Source of the DNA: Williamsia faeni
GTDB taxonomy: Bacteria; Actinomycetota; Actinomycetes; Mycobacteriales; Mycobacteriaceae
Direction: 5' to 3'
Assembly (NCBI GenBank): GCA_003202005.1
Contig: QJJF01000001.1
Coordinates: 1,209,099-1,273,098 of the forward strand
DNA: 64,000 bases
How positions within the stretch are numbered: the stretch's first letter is position 1; the number at the start of each line of letters is the position of its first letter. Positions 27,179 to 36,224 of the stretch are shown here, in pieces. The notes beneath the pieces are model-generated. The model saw only the letters and a program-made list of their open reading frames with translations, had not been told where the DNA came from and ran no database searches. A program made the position numbers and the translations under genes.

Positions 27179-27243
27179 CAGGGCGGCCACCAGCGGGTTC
27201 AGCGGATAGGACCGTTCCCGCGCCAACTTCATTGTGTGTTCTT

Positions 27244-27260
27244 ACTGTAAGGTCTACAGT
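27244..27260. promoter_or_regulatory. Island operator copy 7 (upstream of DUF35/thiolase operon)
   Basis: ACTGTAAGGTCTACAGT matches the palindrome at 13 of 14 arm positions, one of the two best copies. It lies 88 bp before the DUF35 start, leading a five-gene operon. (The isolated half-site at 19949-19955 was numbered 6 and not counted as a full copy.). Confidence 0.7.
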
Positions 27261-27348
27261 TAGTCCTACCACTACAGCGTGCCGATCGGCGCGCCGGGTT
27301 CGCCGCCGCAGGTGCGACCCGCGAAGCGTTGTGAGGCAAAGGAGAAGG

Positions 27349-27780
27349 ATGAACGAGCTGGAAAAGTCGATACCGGTTCCGGATCCGGTGACGCAGTTCT
27401 ACTGGGACGCCGCCCTGCGCGACGAACTGGTGATCCAGGGCTTCGAAGGCACGGACTTCGTTCAGTTTCCACCCGAGGCGGTTGCCGAGGGAATGCCGGA
27501 TGCGGGTGCGAGCAAACCGGTTCCGGTCAGCGGCCGCGGCCGGCTCTACGCCTATACCGTCCTGCATCAGGCTTTTCATCCGGCGTTCGCCGACTCTGTT
27601 CCGCTGATCATCGCGCTGACCGAACTCGACGATGCACCGGGCGTGAAGGTCCTGACGAACCTGGTCGATGTCGCGCCTGCCGAATTGGCGGTCGGGATGC
27701 CGCTGGAGGTCACCTTTCAGAAGCGCGGTGAGTGGAAGATCCCGCAGTTCCGCCCGGTCGGGTCGGGGGTGGGGGAGTGA
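27349..27780 (+). CDS. DUF35 OB-fold protein without zinc ribbon
   Basis: This 143-residue protein has the DUF35 order: an N-terminal helix (PDPVTQFYWDAALRDELVIQ), the rubredoxin-like segment, then the OB fold (GRGRLYAYTVLHQAFHPAF and on). The segment that normally holds four zinc cysteines reads GFEGTDFVQFPPEAVAEG, and the whole protein contains no Cys. In the Ltp2/ChsH2 systems of steroid side-chain degradation the DUF35 partner binds the acyl-CoA and stabilises the thiolase-fold aldolase. The same pairing is encoded here by overlapping genes. AAAGGAGAAGG precedes the ATG. Confidence 0.85.
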   Translation: MNELEKSIPVPDPVTQFYWDAALRDELVIQGFEGTDFVQFPPEAVAEGMPDAGASKPVPVSGRGRLYAYTVLHQAFHPAFADSVPLIIALTELDDAPGVKVLTNLVDVAPAELAVGMPLEVTFQKRGEWKIPQFRPVGSGVGE

Positions 27781-28910
27781 ACCCGGCAAAGGCGAGTGTC
27801 GTGGGTGTCGGCTATTCGCCGGTCTACCGGGAAAAGGGGATCGACTGCCGGCCGTTGGTCGTCGAGGCAGCCAGGGCCGCCATCGCCGACGCGGGCCTGA
27901 CCGTCAGTGATGTCGATGGCGTCTTCGAGTATGCCGGAGACGAAGGCGCGCAGGACATTGCCCGGATGCTCGGCATCGATAACCTCACGACGTACGCCGA
28001 CTACACGGCGCGCTGCCCATCGGCGATCACCGCGGCATTGGGTGCGGAGATGGCGGTCAGATCCGGGGCCTGCGAGGTGGCGCTGGTTGTTCGATCGGTG
28101 ACCCGTGAGTGGGGGACGATGAGCGGGCACAGCGCGCCGGTTGCCTCGGGCCGGGCGCAGTTCGACCTCCCCTACGGGGTGATGGGCGGCATCATCCCGG
28201 TGATGGGCATGCGCAAGCAGCGGCGGCTGGCCGAACTCGGCGACACCGAGGAGTCGTACGGCCACGTGTCCGTCGCGGCCCGCACCTGGTCCGCGCTCAA
28301 TGACCGTGCGGTACTGCGTGATCCGATCACCCTGGACGACTACATGGAGTCACGGTTCGTCGCGGACCCGCTGCGGCTGCTCGACTGTGACTATCCGGTG
28401 ACCGGTGCGGTTGCGGTGGTGATCACGTCCGCCGAACGCGCCGCCGACCTGGCGCAGCAACCGGTGACGATCGACGCGAGTTCGATGGGCACCGGGGCGC
28501 GGGCAGACTGGACGTTCACACCGGACTTTCTCTATGGCGGCACTCTCAAATGTGCCGAGAACATGTGGCGGAAGTCGTCAGTGTCGCCCGCCGACGTCGA
28601 CGTGGCTCAGCTCTACGACGGTTTCACCCACATCACGATCTCCTGGACGGAAGCTCTGGGCCTTTGTGGCAGAGGTGAATTCGGCGAGTGGGTCGACAAG
28701 GGACGAACGATTCAGCCAGGTGGATCGATGCCGATGAACACCACCGGTGGCCAACTCGCCGAAGGCCGGCTCCATGGTCTGAGCTTTCTCGCCGAGGCGG
28801 TGCTCCAGCTGCGTGGGCAGGCCGGTGAGCGGCAGGTTCCGGACGCCGAGGTATCGGTGGTCGCGAACGGTTTCGGTCCGCAATGTGCGTCGATGGTTCT
28901 GACGCGATGA
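27777..28910 (+). CDS. Thiolase-fold lipid-transfer/retro-aldolase-like protein (Ltp2-like)
   Basis: This 377-residue thiolase-superfamily protein resembles Ltp/Ltp2 rather than true thiolases. The normal thiolase Cys-His triad pattern is not seen. The segment VAQLYDGFTH near residue 280 carries the Tyr that in Ltp2 aldolases takes part in C-C cleavage, and NTTGGQLAEGRLHG follows. With the DUF35 partner it probably cleaves a beta-hydroxyacyl-CoA to a ketone or aldehyde plus acetyl- or propionyl-CoA. The GTG start overlaps the DUF35 stop by 4 bp. An aldehyde dehydrogenase gene next downstream fits this. Confidence 0.86.
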   Translation: MNPAKASVVGVGYSPVYREKGIDCRPLVVEAARAAIADAGLTVSDVDGVFEYAGDEGAQDIARMLGIDNLTTYADYTARCPSAITAALGAEMAVRSGACEVALVVRSVTREWGTMSGHSAPVASGRAQFDLPYGVMGGIIPVMGMRKQRRLAELGDTEESYGHVSVAARTWSALNDRAVLRDPITLDDYMESRFVADPLRLLDCDYPVTGAVAVVITSAERAADLAQQPVTIDASSMGTGARADWTFTPDFLYGGTLKCAENMWRKSSVSPADVDVAQLYDGFTHITISWTEALGLCGRGEFGEWVDKGRTIQPGGSMPMNTTGGQLAEGRLHGLSFLAEAVLQLRGQAGERQVPDAEVSVVANGFGPQCASMVLTR

Positions 28911-28953
28911 TGGCGACCCCTATCCGGGAAGCTCCGACAACGAGGAGACAAGT

Positions 28954-30495
28954 GTGAGCGACGTCAGCGTCGAAAAGACCGAGTCCAGCCTGGAATTGGG
29001 CGAACGGGCGGCCGGCCGCGCCGAACGCCGCATGCTCATCGACGGGCAGTTGGTGATGGCCGCAAGTGGAGAGGAGTTCGACAACTCCAGTCCGGCCACC
29101 GGCCGGGTGCTCGGTACCACCGCATCGGCGGGTGCCGAAGACATGCTCCGGGCGATCGGAGCGGCCCGCCGGGCATTCGACGAGACCGACTGGTCGACCA
29201 ATCGTGAGCTTCGCCGGCGGTGTCTGCTGCAACTCCATGCGGCGCTGGAAGCCGAGAAGGAGGACCTGCGAGAAGAGCTGATTGCAGAGGTCGGCTGCCC
29301 GGTGTCGACGACGCAGGACGCCCAGCTGGATTGGCCGCTTGCCGAGTCGCTTCGATACCCGGCCCAGCTGATCGAAGAGTTCGATTGGGAACGTGTGCTC
29401 GCCGGCGGCGGGTTGTTCGGTGATCGCAATGTGCGCACTGTCGTCAAGGAACCGGTCGGCGTCGTCGGTGCGATCTGCCCGTCGAATTATCCGGTCGAGG
29501 TCATGCTCAACAAGCTCGGTCCGGCGCTCGCGACCGGCAATACGGTTGTGCTCAAACCTGATCCGAATACACCGTGGAGCGCGACACGACTAGGTCGGTT
29601 GATCGCCGAACACACCGACATCCCGGCCGGGGTGGTGAATGTGGTGCCCACGGCCTCCAATGAGGTCGCCGGCCTCCTGTCCACCGACCCCCGCGTCGAT
29701 ATGGTGTCGTTCACCGGGTCCACCGCGGTCGGCAAGATGCTGATGCGTGAGGGCGCCGAGACGATGAAGCGCACCTTCCTCGAACTCGGAGGCAAGTCGG
29801 CCCTGATCGTTCTCGAGGACGCCGATCCCGCCCGGATCGTCTACGGCGCACTGGCATCCGCCGCGCATGCGGGTCAGGCATGTGCCCTCACCACCCGGCT
29901 GTTGGTCCACCGGTCGCTGTTCAGCGATGCGGTCGCCTCCGTGACCGCCGGGTTCGAGATGTTGCCCGTCGGTGACCCGGTTCTGCCGGACACCTTTGTC
30001 GGCCCCGTCGTCAGCGCCGCCCAGAAGCAGCGGGTGCTGGCACACATCGACCGGGCCCGGCGGGACGGTGCGGAGATCACGACCGGTGGAGGTCCGGCGC
30101 AGAACCTTCCCGCGCATCTGTCCGGTGGCCATTTCGTGGCTCCCACTGTCGTTGTCGGCGTGGACAACAGCGCCGCCATCGCCCAGGACGAGATCTTCGG
30201 CCCGGTCTTGGTGATCGTCCCGTTCGACAACGACGATGAAGCCGTGGCCATCGCCAACGACAGCCCGTTCGGGCTGGCCGGTGCGGTCATGTCGGGATCG
30301 ACCGAACGCGGGCTGAGTGTTGCCCACCGGGTTCGTACCGGCTCGATCGGCGTCAACGGCGGCATGTTCTACGGCGCCGACGCGCCTTTCGGCGGCTACA
30401 AGAACAGCGGAGTCGGAAGGCAATGTGGCATCGAAGGTTTCCAGCAATATCTGGAGACCAAGACCATTGCGCATCGTAAGTCCAGGCGCGCCTGA
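28954..30495 (+). CDS. Aldehyde dehydrogenase
   Basis: This 513-residue NAD(P)-dependent aldehyde dehydrogenase has GVVGAICPSNYPVE at the cofactor entrance, FTGSTAVGK, the Glu in LELGGKSAL, catalytic Cys in HAGQACALTTR near residue 310, and IFGPVLVIV. The GTG start follows a GAGGAGA element. It lies between the retro-aldolase and a mycofactocin-type SDR, so it may oxidise an aldehyde released by either. It is only distantly similar to the ExaC-type enzyme at 3942. Confidence 0.9.
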   Translation: MSDVSVEKTESSLELGERAAGRAERRMLIDGQLVMAASGEEFDNSSPATGRVLGTTASAGAEDMLRAIGAARRAFDETDWSTNRELRRRCLLQLHAALEAEKEDLREELIAEVGCPVSTTQDAQLDWPLAESLRYPAQLIEEFDWERVLAGGGLFGDRNVRTVVKEPVGVVGAICPSNYPVEVMLNKLGPALATGNTVVLKPDPNTPWSATRLGRLIAEHTDIPAGVVNVVPTASNEVAGLLSTDPRVDMVSFTGSTAVGKMLMREGAETMKRTFLELGGKSALIVLEDADPARIVYGALASAAHAGQACALTTRLLVHRSLFSDAVASVTAGFEMLPVGDPVLPDTFVGPVVSAAQKQRVLAHIDRARRDGAEITTGGGPAQNLPAHLSGGHFVAPTVVVGVDNSAAIAQDEIFGPVLVIVPFDNDDEAVAIANDSPFGLAGAVMSGSTERGLSVAHRVRTGSIGVNGGMFYGADAPFGGYKNSGVGRQCGIEGFQQYLETKTIAHRKSRRA

Positions 30496-30545
30496 CCCGG
30501 CGAGACCGCCGGCACCGTCAATCAACCAGGAGGAAAGGTTTCACA

Positions 30546-31394
30546 ATGGGCAAACTCGACAACAAGGTCGCGGTGGTTTCAGGGGCCGCACGTGGGCAGG
30601 GACGTTCACATGCGGTCAATCTGGCTGCCGAAGGTGCGAGCATCATCGCTCTCGACATCTGTGCCGATCTCGAAGGCAATACGTATCCGCTTGCGCGGCT
30701 GGAGGATCTCGAGGAGACCGCGCGTCTGATCGAGAAAGAGAACGTGCGCGTTTTCACCGCGGTGGTGGACGTGCGCGAACGGGCCGCGGTCTGGAAGGCG
30801 ATCGCCGAAGGTGTCGACGAGCTGGGCCGGCTCGACATAGTCGTGGCCAACGCCGGGATCTGTGCGATGGGCGACGGTCAGACGATGCAGTCCTGGTCGG
30901 ACACCATCGACACCGACCTCTCCGGTGTGTTCAACGTGATCCAGGCCAGCCTGCCGCATGTCGGTGACGGCTCGTCCATCATCGCGACCGGGTCGCTGGC
31001 CGCCCAGCTCGGCAGCTCGACCAAACAGGGTCCCGGCGGCTCGGCATACAGCTTCGCCAAGCAGATCGTGGCACATTACGTCAACGACCTCTCCGTCCAG
31101 CTGGCGAAGCGGAGCATCCGGGTCAACGCGGTGCATCCGACGAACGTGAACACCGACATGCTGCACAACGAAGGCATGTACAAGGTGTTTCGCCCGGACC
31201 TGAAGTCCCCGACTCGTGAAGACGCCGAACTCGGCTTCCCGGCGATGCAGGCGATGCCGGTGGCATACATTGAGCCGCAGGATGTCTCGGATGCCGTGGT
31301 CTTCCTCGCCAGCGATCAGTCGCGTTACATCACGGGTACTCAACTGCGTATCGATGCGGGCGGATACGTGAAGGTCAAGCCCTGGGAGGGCTGA
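30546..31394 (+). CDS. Mycofactocin-coupled SDR family oxidoreductase
   Basis: This 282-residue SDR has the extended loop GAARGQGRSHAV, ALDICADLEGN with its insertion after strand two, catalytic YSFAK, and HPTNVNTDMLHNE. These are hallmarks of the subfamily that keeps NAD(H) bound and passes electrons to mycofactocin. It probably oxidises a secondary or primary alcohol. An AGGAGGAAAGG site precedes the ATG. Its neighbours are two aldehyde dehydrogenases. The mft biosynthesis genes are not in the window. Confidence 0.88.
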   Translation: MGKLDNKVAVVSGAARGQGRSHAVNLAAEGASIIALDICADLEGNTYPLARLEDLEETARLIEKENVRVFTAVVDVRERAAVWKAIAEGVDELGRLDIVVANAGICAMGDGQTMQSWSDTIDTDLSGVFNVIQASLPHVGDGSSIIATGSLAAQLGSSTKQGPGGSAYSFAKQIVAHYVNDLSVQLAKRSIRVNAVHPTNVNTDMLHNEGMYKVFRPDLKSPTREDAELGFPAMQAMPVAYIEPQDVSDAVVFLASDQSRYITGTQLRIDAGGYVKVKPWEG

Positions 31395-31459
31395 TCTCGG
31401 CCGACTTCGGACCGTGGTCGAGGCAGGTCCGCTGAACCTCTCCTGAATGGACTCTTGAT

Positions 31460-32974
31460 ATGAGCACAACCGAGCAACGCGCGGAAGCCGGCATCGCGGC
31501 CGGGTCACCGGTTCCCGAACTCCAACCTGTCCTCGATCGGCTTCGGCAATCGTTCCTGGAGGACGGACCACCCGGAATCGCGATCCGCCGCAACCGAATC
31601 GATCGCTTGATGGCGCTCGTCCTCGACAACACCGATGCCTTCGTTGACGCCATGGTCGCGGACTTCGGCTCCCGCTCGCGAACCGCAACGCTGATGACCG
31701 AGATCTTCGGCATGGTTTCGGTGATCGAACACACCCGCTCGCACGTCGGTCAGTGGATGCGGCCGACGAAACTGATGCGGGCCGGACGACTTGTCGGTCT
31801 TCACGCTGAGGTCCAGCCGACCCCGCTGGGAGTTGTCGGGATCGTCGGCCCCTGGAACTACCCCCTCAATCTCGTGATCCTGCCGGCGGCAACCGCATTC
31901 GCCGCCGGCAATCGGGTGATGATCAAGATGTCGGAGGTCACCGCGAACACCGCCGAGCTCCTGAAGAGCCTGGCACCGAAGTACTTCGACGACACCGAGT
32001 TGGTTGTCGTCACCGGTGGCCCGGATGTCGCCGCCGCATTCGTGTCTCTGCCCTTCGACCACATCTTCTTCACGGGTTCGCCCGCTGTGGGCAAACTCGT
32101 CCAGCGTGCCGCAGCGGAGAACCTGGTACCGGTCACCCTCGAACTCGGCGGGAAGAACCCGGTGGTGGTGGCCCCCGACGCGGATATCGCTCGTTCGGCT
32201 GCCCGGATCGCCCGTGGGCGGATGGTCAACGGCGGCCAGGTCTGCGTCTGTCCCGACTACGTATTCGTGCGAGAGGACAAAGTCGACGAGTTCGTCGACG
32301 TCGTGCACAAGACCTTTCGCGAGATGTTTCCGACGGTCCTCGACAATGACGATTACTCCTCGAACGTGAATCAGGCGAACTACGACCGAGTGGTCGGATT
32401 GCTCGAGGACGCGCGGGCACTGGGTGCCCGGATCGAGTCGGCCACTCCGGACGGCGAAACCCTCCCCGATGCACGCACCCGCAAGATCGCACCGACGGTT
32501 GTACGAAACATCGACGCCCGCATGAAGATCGCGGACGAAGAGATCTTTGGCCCGGTGCTGGTCGTCATGGCGTACTCGACCCTGTCGGAGGCCATCGACC
32601 ACGTCAACCGGGGCCCGGCGCCGCTGGTCGCCTATTGGTTCGGCCCGGACGGACACGACTTCCGTGAGTTCGTGCGGAGCACACGCAGTGGCGCGGTGGC
32701 CCGGAACGACTTCGCGATCCACATGATGCCCTCGGATGCCCCGTTCGGCGGGGTGGGCAACAGCGGCATGGGCGCCTATCACGGGAAAACTGGCTTCGAT
32801 ACCTTCAGTCACCAACGAAGCGTGGTCGGCACCGACGTCCGGTTCACAATCACGACGGCGGTCGCCACCCCACCCTTCGGTGGTCTGATGCGCAGATTCG
32901 GCGATCTCTCCATTGCGTCCGTGCGACGCCGAACACATCGCCGACTGAAGAACGATGCTCGCCAGAGTGATTGA
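31460..32974 (+). CDS. Aldehyde dehydrogenase (coniferyl-aldehyde-dehydrogenase-like)
   Basis: This 504-residue aldehyde dehydrogenase is of the class 3/coniferyl type: a long helical N-terminus (RNRIDRLMALVLDN, DFGSRSRTATLM), GVVGIVGPWNYPLNL, FFTGSPAVGK, the Glu in LELGGKNPV and the catalytic Cys in NGGQVCVCPDY. The C-terminus has a basic tail (RRRTHRRLKND) that may touch the membrane. It is the last gene of the DUF35 operon and probably oxidises a hydrophobic aldehyde to an acid for the CoA ligase. No terminator is evident after it. Confidence 0.9.
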   Translation: MSTTEQRAEAGIAAGSPVPELQPVLDRLRQSFLEDGPPGIAIRRNRIDRLMALVLDNTDAFVDAMVADFGSRSRTATLMTEIFGMVSVIEHTRSHVGQWMRPTKLMRAGRLVGLHAEVQPTPLGVVGIVGPWNYPLNLVILPAATAFAAGNRVMIKMSEVTANTAELLKSLAPKYFDDTELVVVTGGPDVAAAFVSLPFDHIFFTGSPAVGKLVQRAAAENLVPVTLELGGKNPVVVAPDADIARSAARIARGRMVNGGQVCVCPDYVFVREDKVDEFVDVVHKTFREMFPTVLDNDDYSSNVNQANYDRVVGLLEDARALGARIESATPDGETLPDARTRKIAPTVVRNIDARMKIADEEIFGPVLVVMAYSTLSEAIDHVNRGPAPLVAYWFGPDGHDFREFVRSTRSGAVARNDFAIHMMPSDAPFGGVGNSGMGAYHGKTGFDTFSHQRSVVGTDVRFTITTAVATPPFGGLMRRFGDLSIASVRRRTHRRLKNDARQSD

Positions 32975-33073
32975 CGGCGGGCAGCCAGCGTTGATGCTCG
33001 TCTTGATGGCAAGTGCTGGTTAGGGGGCTGCTGCTGGCGACTCCCTGATTCTCGGGCTGAGTAGGGTTCGACT

Positions 33074-33862
33074 GTGCAGGTCATCCGGGCGAACGAACTC
33101 GAGATTGCTTACGAGCGGGTCGGCGAGGGGTCGCCCTTGGTCTTCATTCACGGCGCGGCGGAGGACTGCCGCGTCTGGCAACCGCAGCTTGCCGACCTGG
33201 CCGACAGGTTCACGGTCGTCGCCTGGGACGAGCCGGGGGCCGGCCGGTCCTCCGATCTGCCTGCGGGCTTCGGCCTTGCGGACTGGGCGGACTGCCTCGC
33301 GGCGCTGATCGAGTCCGTCGAGCTCGGTCGCACGCATGTCGCCGGCCTCTCCTGGGGCGGCACCGTCGTGCTCGAACTCTATCGCCGTCATCCCGGGCTC
33401 GTCGCGACCCTGATCATGATCGACACCTACGCTGGCTGGAAAGGTTCCCTGTCCGCAGACGAGGTGCGAGAGCGGGTCGCCGGCGCCCGCCAGATGCTCG
33501 CCGCGCCGCCTGAGGAATTCGACCCCACCTTTCCTGGCCTTTTCGCCGGCAGCCCGCCGGCGAAGTTCGTCCCGCTGCTCGCCGACGTACGCCCCGCGAC
33601 GCTTGGGCACCAGCTGTCCGTGATGGTCGAGGCCGACCAGCGCGACCTGCTGCCTCGCATCGCTGTCCCGACCCTGCTGATCTGGGGCGAGCTGGACGCG
33701 CGCTCACCGCTCAGCGTCGCGCGCCAGTTCGAGGAGGCGATCCCGGACACGGAGCTCGTTGTCATCGTGGGCGCCGGCCACATGAGCAACCTCGAGCGGC
33801 CCGAGCCGGTGAATGAGGCGGTGCGCGAGTTCTGCCGCGCCCACCCGCCGCGTTCGTGCTGA
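33074..33862 (+). CDS. Alpha/beta hydrolase (outside the operator regulon)
   Basis: The 262-residue product has FIHGAAEDCRVW, WDEPGAGRSSD, nucleophile elbow GLSWGG near residue 95, acid region WGELDARSP and a late His in GAGHMSNLE. This is a full catalytic triad of the hydrolase/haloperoxidase type. It starts with GTG; no strong ribosome binding site is seen. No island operator lies upstream, and together with the HNH gene it interrupts the island, so it may be a later insertion. Substrate unknown. Confidence 0.85.
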   Translation: MQVIRANELEIAYERVGEGSPLVFIHGAAEDCRVWQPQLADLADRFTVVAWDEPGAGRSSDLPAGFGLADWADCLAALIESVELGRTHVAGLSWGGTVVLELYRRHPGLVATLIMIDTYAGWKGSLSADEVRERVAGARQMLAAPPEEFDPTFPGLFAGSPPAKFVPLLADVRPATLGHQLSVMVEADQRDLLPRIAVPTLLIWGELDARSPLSVARQFEEAIPDTELVVIVGAGHMSNLERPEPVNEAVREFCRAHPPRSC

Positions 33863-34100
33863 TACTGCCGCGGTACCAATTGGTCTCGCCCGCAAGGGTC
33901 GTCTGGGGTCATGCCGCGCGTGGTTGAGCGCTGGGCCGTCACGACCATCAAAGGCCCGGACGCCACAACAGATCAATGTCAGACCCCATTGGTAGCCTGA
34001 GTGGTTTGGCTTTCCAATTACGGTGAAACTGATTGCAGGACAATAGAAATAGTCCTCTAGAACACTTGTGCGAACCGGGATTTGCCGGTACCTTGGAGTC

Positions 34101-35387
34101 ATGGACTTCGGGGGAATGTTCGCCAGACTTTCTGATCTGGCAGGGGATGCGACTTTGGTCGCCGGGGATGATGCTCAAGTGTCGTCGCGTACGGTGGCGG
34201 TTATTCGACTCAATCATGTTGTGGAACAACTACTGTTCCGGCTGGTGGGTGAACTCGACGCTCGTGGGATCGCGCAGAAATCCGGGAAGGGATCTACGGC
34301 GAAGTTGCTACAGGAAGCCGGGATGGCGCCAGTGGTGGCCCACCGCTACGTGCGGGTAGGCAAAGCACTGAAGGACATTCCGTCGGTCGCATCGTACGGG
34401 GTGGACGGAACACTCTCGGGTGAGCATGTGGACTCGATTGTGAAGGGCTTCAACCACATTGCCCACCGCAACCCGGAACTTCCGGACACTGCCCGTACGG
34501 ACTGTGTGCGTGGTCTGCTGGCCGAAGCGTTGACCACCAGCCCGTCAGCGGTAGCGGCCCGGGCACGGCATATGGCGATAGCCCTGTCGCCACCGGATAA
34601 AGAGATACCCGATGCCGAGAATCATGAACTGAACGACTTCTCATTCGGGACCGGCGATGACGGTCGCACTCATGGCACCTTCGATCTGGACAACCTACTC
34701 GGAGAAAAGCTTGCAGTTGCTTTGGATCCGTTGTCCAAACAGGTTCCCGAACCCGATGGGTCACCCGATAGTCGGACCACAGCCCAACGCACCGCCGACG
34801 CGCTGGAGCAACTGTTGGATTCGTATCTCGAACAAGAAGATCGACCCACCCGTGGTGGCGCGAAACCCCACGTCAACCTGACGGTGTCACCCGAACATCT
34901 ACAGGCACTACAACTGCGTGGATTGGGTGGTGTGAAGCCGCCGGCGTTGGCAGCATCGTTTGAATGGACCGGGCCGGCCTCCGCATCGACCGCTCAGATG
35001 GTGGCCTGCGACTCGGTGATCACCAAAATCTTGGTCGACAACAACATGGTCCCGCTCGACGTCGGCCGAGACCACCGGACCGTAACTCCGGCGATCCGCA
35101 AAGCCCTCATCGCCCGGGACCAGGGCTGTGCATTCCCGGGCTGCGGCTGCCCGCCCGGCAGGACCGATGCCCACCATATCCACCACTGGGCTAAGGGCGG
35201 TGTCACCAGCCTGACCAACACCGTTCTCCTGTGCAAGCGACACCACAGGTACATCCATCACATGCGCTGGGAAGTCTTCATCGGTTTCGATGGACATCCA
35301 TGGTTCATCAATCCCGACGACGCAAGCAAAACGCGTCTGCGGTCCCATGCCCGCCGCACCATGACGTCCGACCTCGCTGCCGCGTAA
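34101..35387 (+). CDS. DUF222 and HNH endonuclease domain protein (13E12 repeat family)
   Basis: This 428-residue protein has an N-terminal DUF222 domain (about residues 20-310). Its C-terminal HNH nuclease motif starts near residue 343: CAFPGC, DAHHIHHWAKGG, NTVLLCKRHHR. Such genes occur in many copies in mycobacterial-type genomes and behave like mobile or selfish elements, though no transposition mechanism is established. ATG 34101 follows TTGGAG. The lead-in region (33980-34070) is noticeably more AT-rich than its surroundings, which fits insertion into the island. Confidence 0.9.
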   Translation: MDFGGMFARLSDLAGDATLVAGDDAQVSSRTVAVIRLNHVVEQLLFRLVGELDARGIAQKSGKGSTAKLLQEAGMAPVVAHRYVRVGKALKDIPSVASYGVDGTLSGEHVDSIVKGFNHIAHRNPELPDTARTDCVRGLLAEALTTSPSAVAARARHMAIALSPPDKEIPDAENHELNDFSFGTGDDGRTHGTFDLDNLLGEKLAVALDPLSKQVPEPDGSPDSRTTAQRTADALEQLLDSYLEQEDRPTRGGAKPHVNLTVSPEHLQALQLRGLGGVKPPALAASFEWTGPASASTAQMVACDSVITKILVDNNMVPLDVGRDHRTVTPAIRKALIARDQGCAFPGCGCPPGRTDAHHIHHWAKGGVTSLTNTVLLCKRHHRYIHHMRWEVFIGFDGHPWFINPDDASKTRLRSHARRTMTSDLAAA

Positions 35388-35507
35388 TTGCGGCGAGCGT
35401 CGGAACTGCAAGACCACAAACCTACGACGACATATTCCAAGTACCCCAAGCAACACAGCAACGGCTGTGTACTGCAAGATCTTTGAGAACTTCATAGTGG
35501 ACTCGAC

Positions 35508-35530
35508 GGACCGGGACCATGACCCGGTCC
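35508..35530. terminator. Hairpin between convergent genes
   Basis: GGACCGGG and CCCGGTCC form a perfect 8-bp stem around a 7-nt loop between the HNH gene and the minus-strand operon. No T tract follows, so the terminator role is tentative. Confidence 0.4.
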
Positions 35531-35594
35531 GGGCCGGTGAACTCGCGCACCAGTGCAGACGAACCGGCCCGGCCGGGGTTATGGTTCGGGGACC

Positions 35595-36224
35595 TCACGC
35601 GCTCGGCATGTCTTTCCAAGTTCGCAGTAGGTCGTCGGTGGTGGTCACCGTGGCCAGCAACGACAACGTGTTGTCGATGATGGCATTGCCGTATTCGGCG
35701 GGAAAGCCGGCGACGGCATCTCTCGGCAGGACCACCCGATAGGCGGCGTTGACGGCATCCATCACCAGATTCGGGATCGCCACGTTGAGTGAGACACCCA
35801 CGGCGACAATGGTTGTCACGCCGAGGTTGCGGAGAATGGCGTCGAGGTCGGTACCGCCCATCGGGCCGAGGCCATGCCACCGACTCAAAGTCAGGTCGGT
35901 GGGTTCGGGCCCGAAGTCGGGGAGTAGGGCGGACCCGGGCGTGCCGGGCTCGATGCCGACCTCACTGCGGCCGATGGCAAACAACTTGGCATTGTGGTTG
36001 GAACCGAGCCCATCTGGCCTTCGCTGGACCAGGCAGTGCACAACATGCACGCCCGCCGCCCGAGCGGCGGGAAGTAGCCGGGCGATGTTGGGCAGTGCTT
36101 CGCGGCGCGCCTCCTCGGCGAGCACCCGCAGGCCGGCGTCCGGTCCGACGACGGCACCCTGCAATTCCTGGGTGACGATTGCGGTATGGCCGGGTGCGAC
36201 CAGGTCGGCCAGATCGATCTTCAT
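35595..36224 (-). CDS. Isochorismatase-fold protein lacking the catalytic cysteine
   Basis: This 209-residue protein has the cysteine-hydrolase/isochorismatase fold: TAIVTQELQGAVVG at the start, GGTDLDAILRNLGV in the middle and VAVGVSLNVAIPNLVMDA at the active-site loop. In cysteine hydrolases that loop carries Cys; here Ala stands in its place. The first-strand Asp is Glu, and the usual Lys is not obvious. True isochorismatases also lack the Cys, so activity is possible but not amidase-like. The ATG overlaps the Rieske stop (ATGA), so the two are coupled. Confidence 0.8.
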   Translation of the reverse strand: MKIDLADLVAPGHTAIVTQELQGAVVGPDAGLRVLAEEARREALPNIARLLPAARAAGVHVVHCLVQRRPDGLGSNHNAKLFAIGRSEVGIEPGTPGSALLPDFGPEPTDLTLSRWHGLGPMGGTDLDAILRNLGVTTIVAVGVSLNVAIPNLVMDAVNAAYRVVLPRDAVAGFPAEYGNAIIDNTLSLLATVTTTDDLLRTWKDMPSA

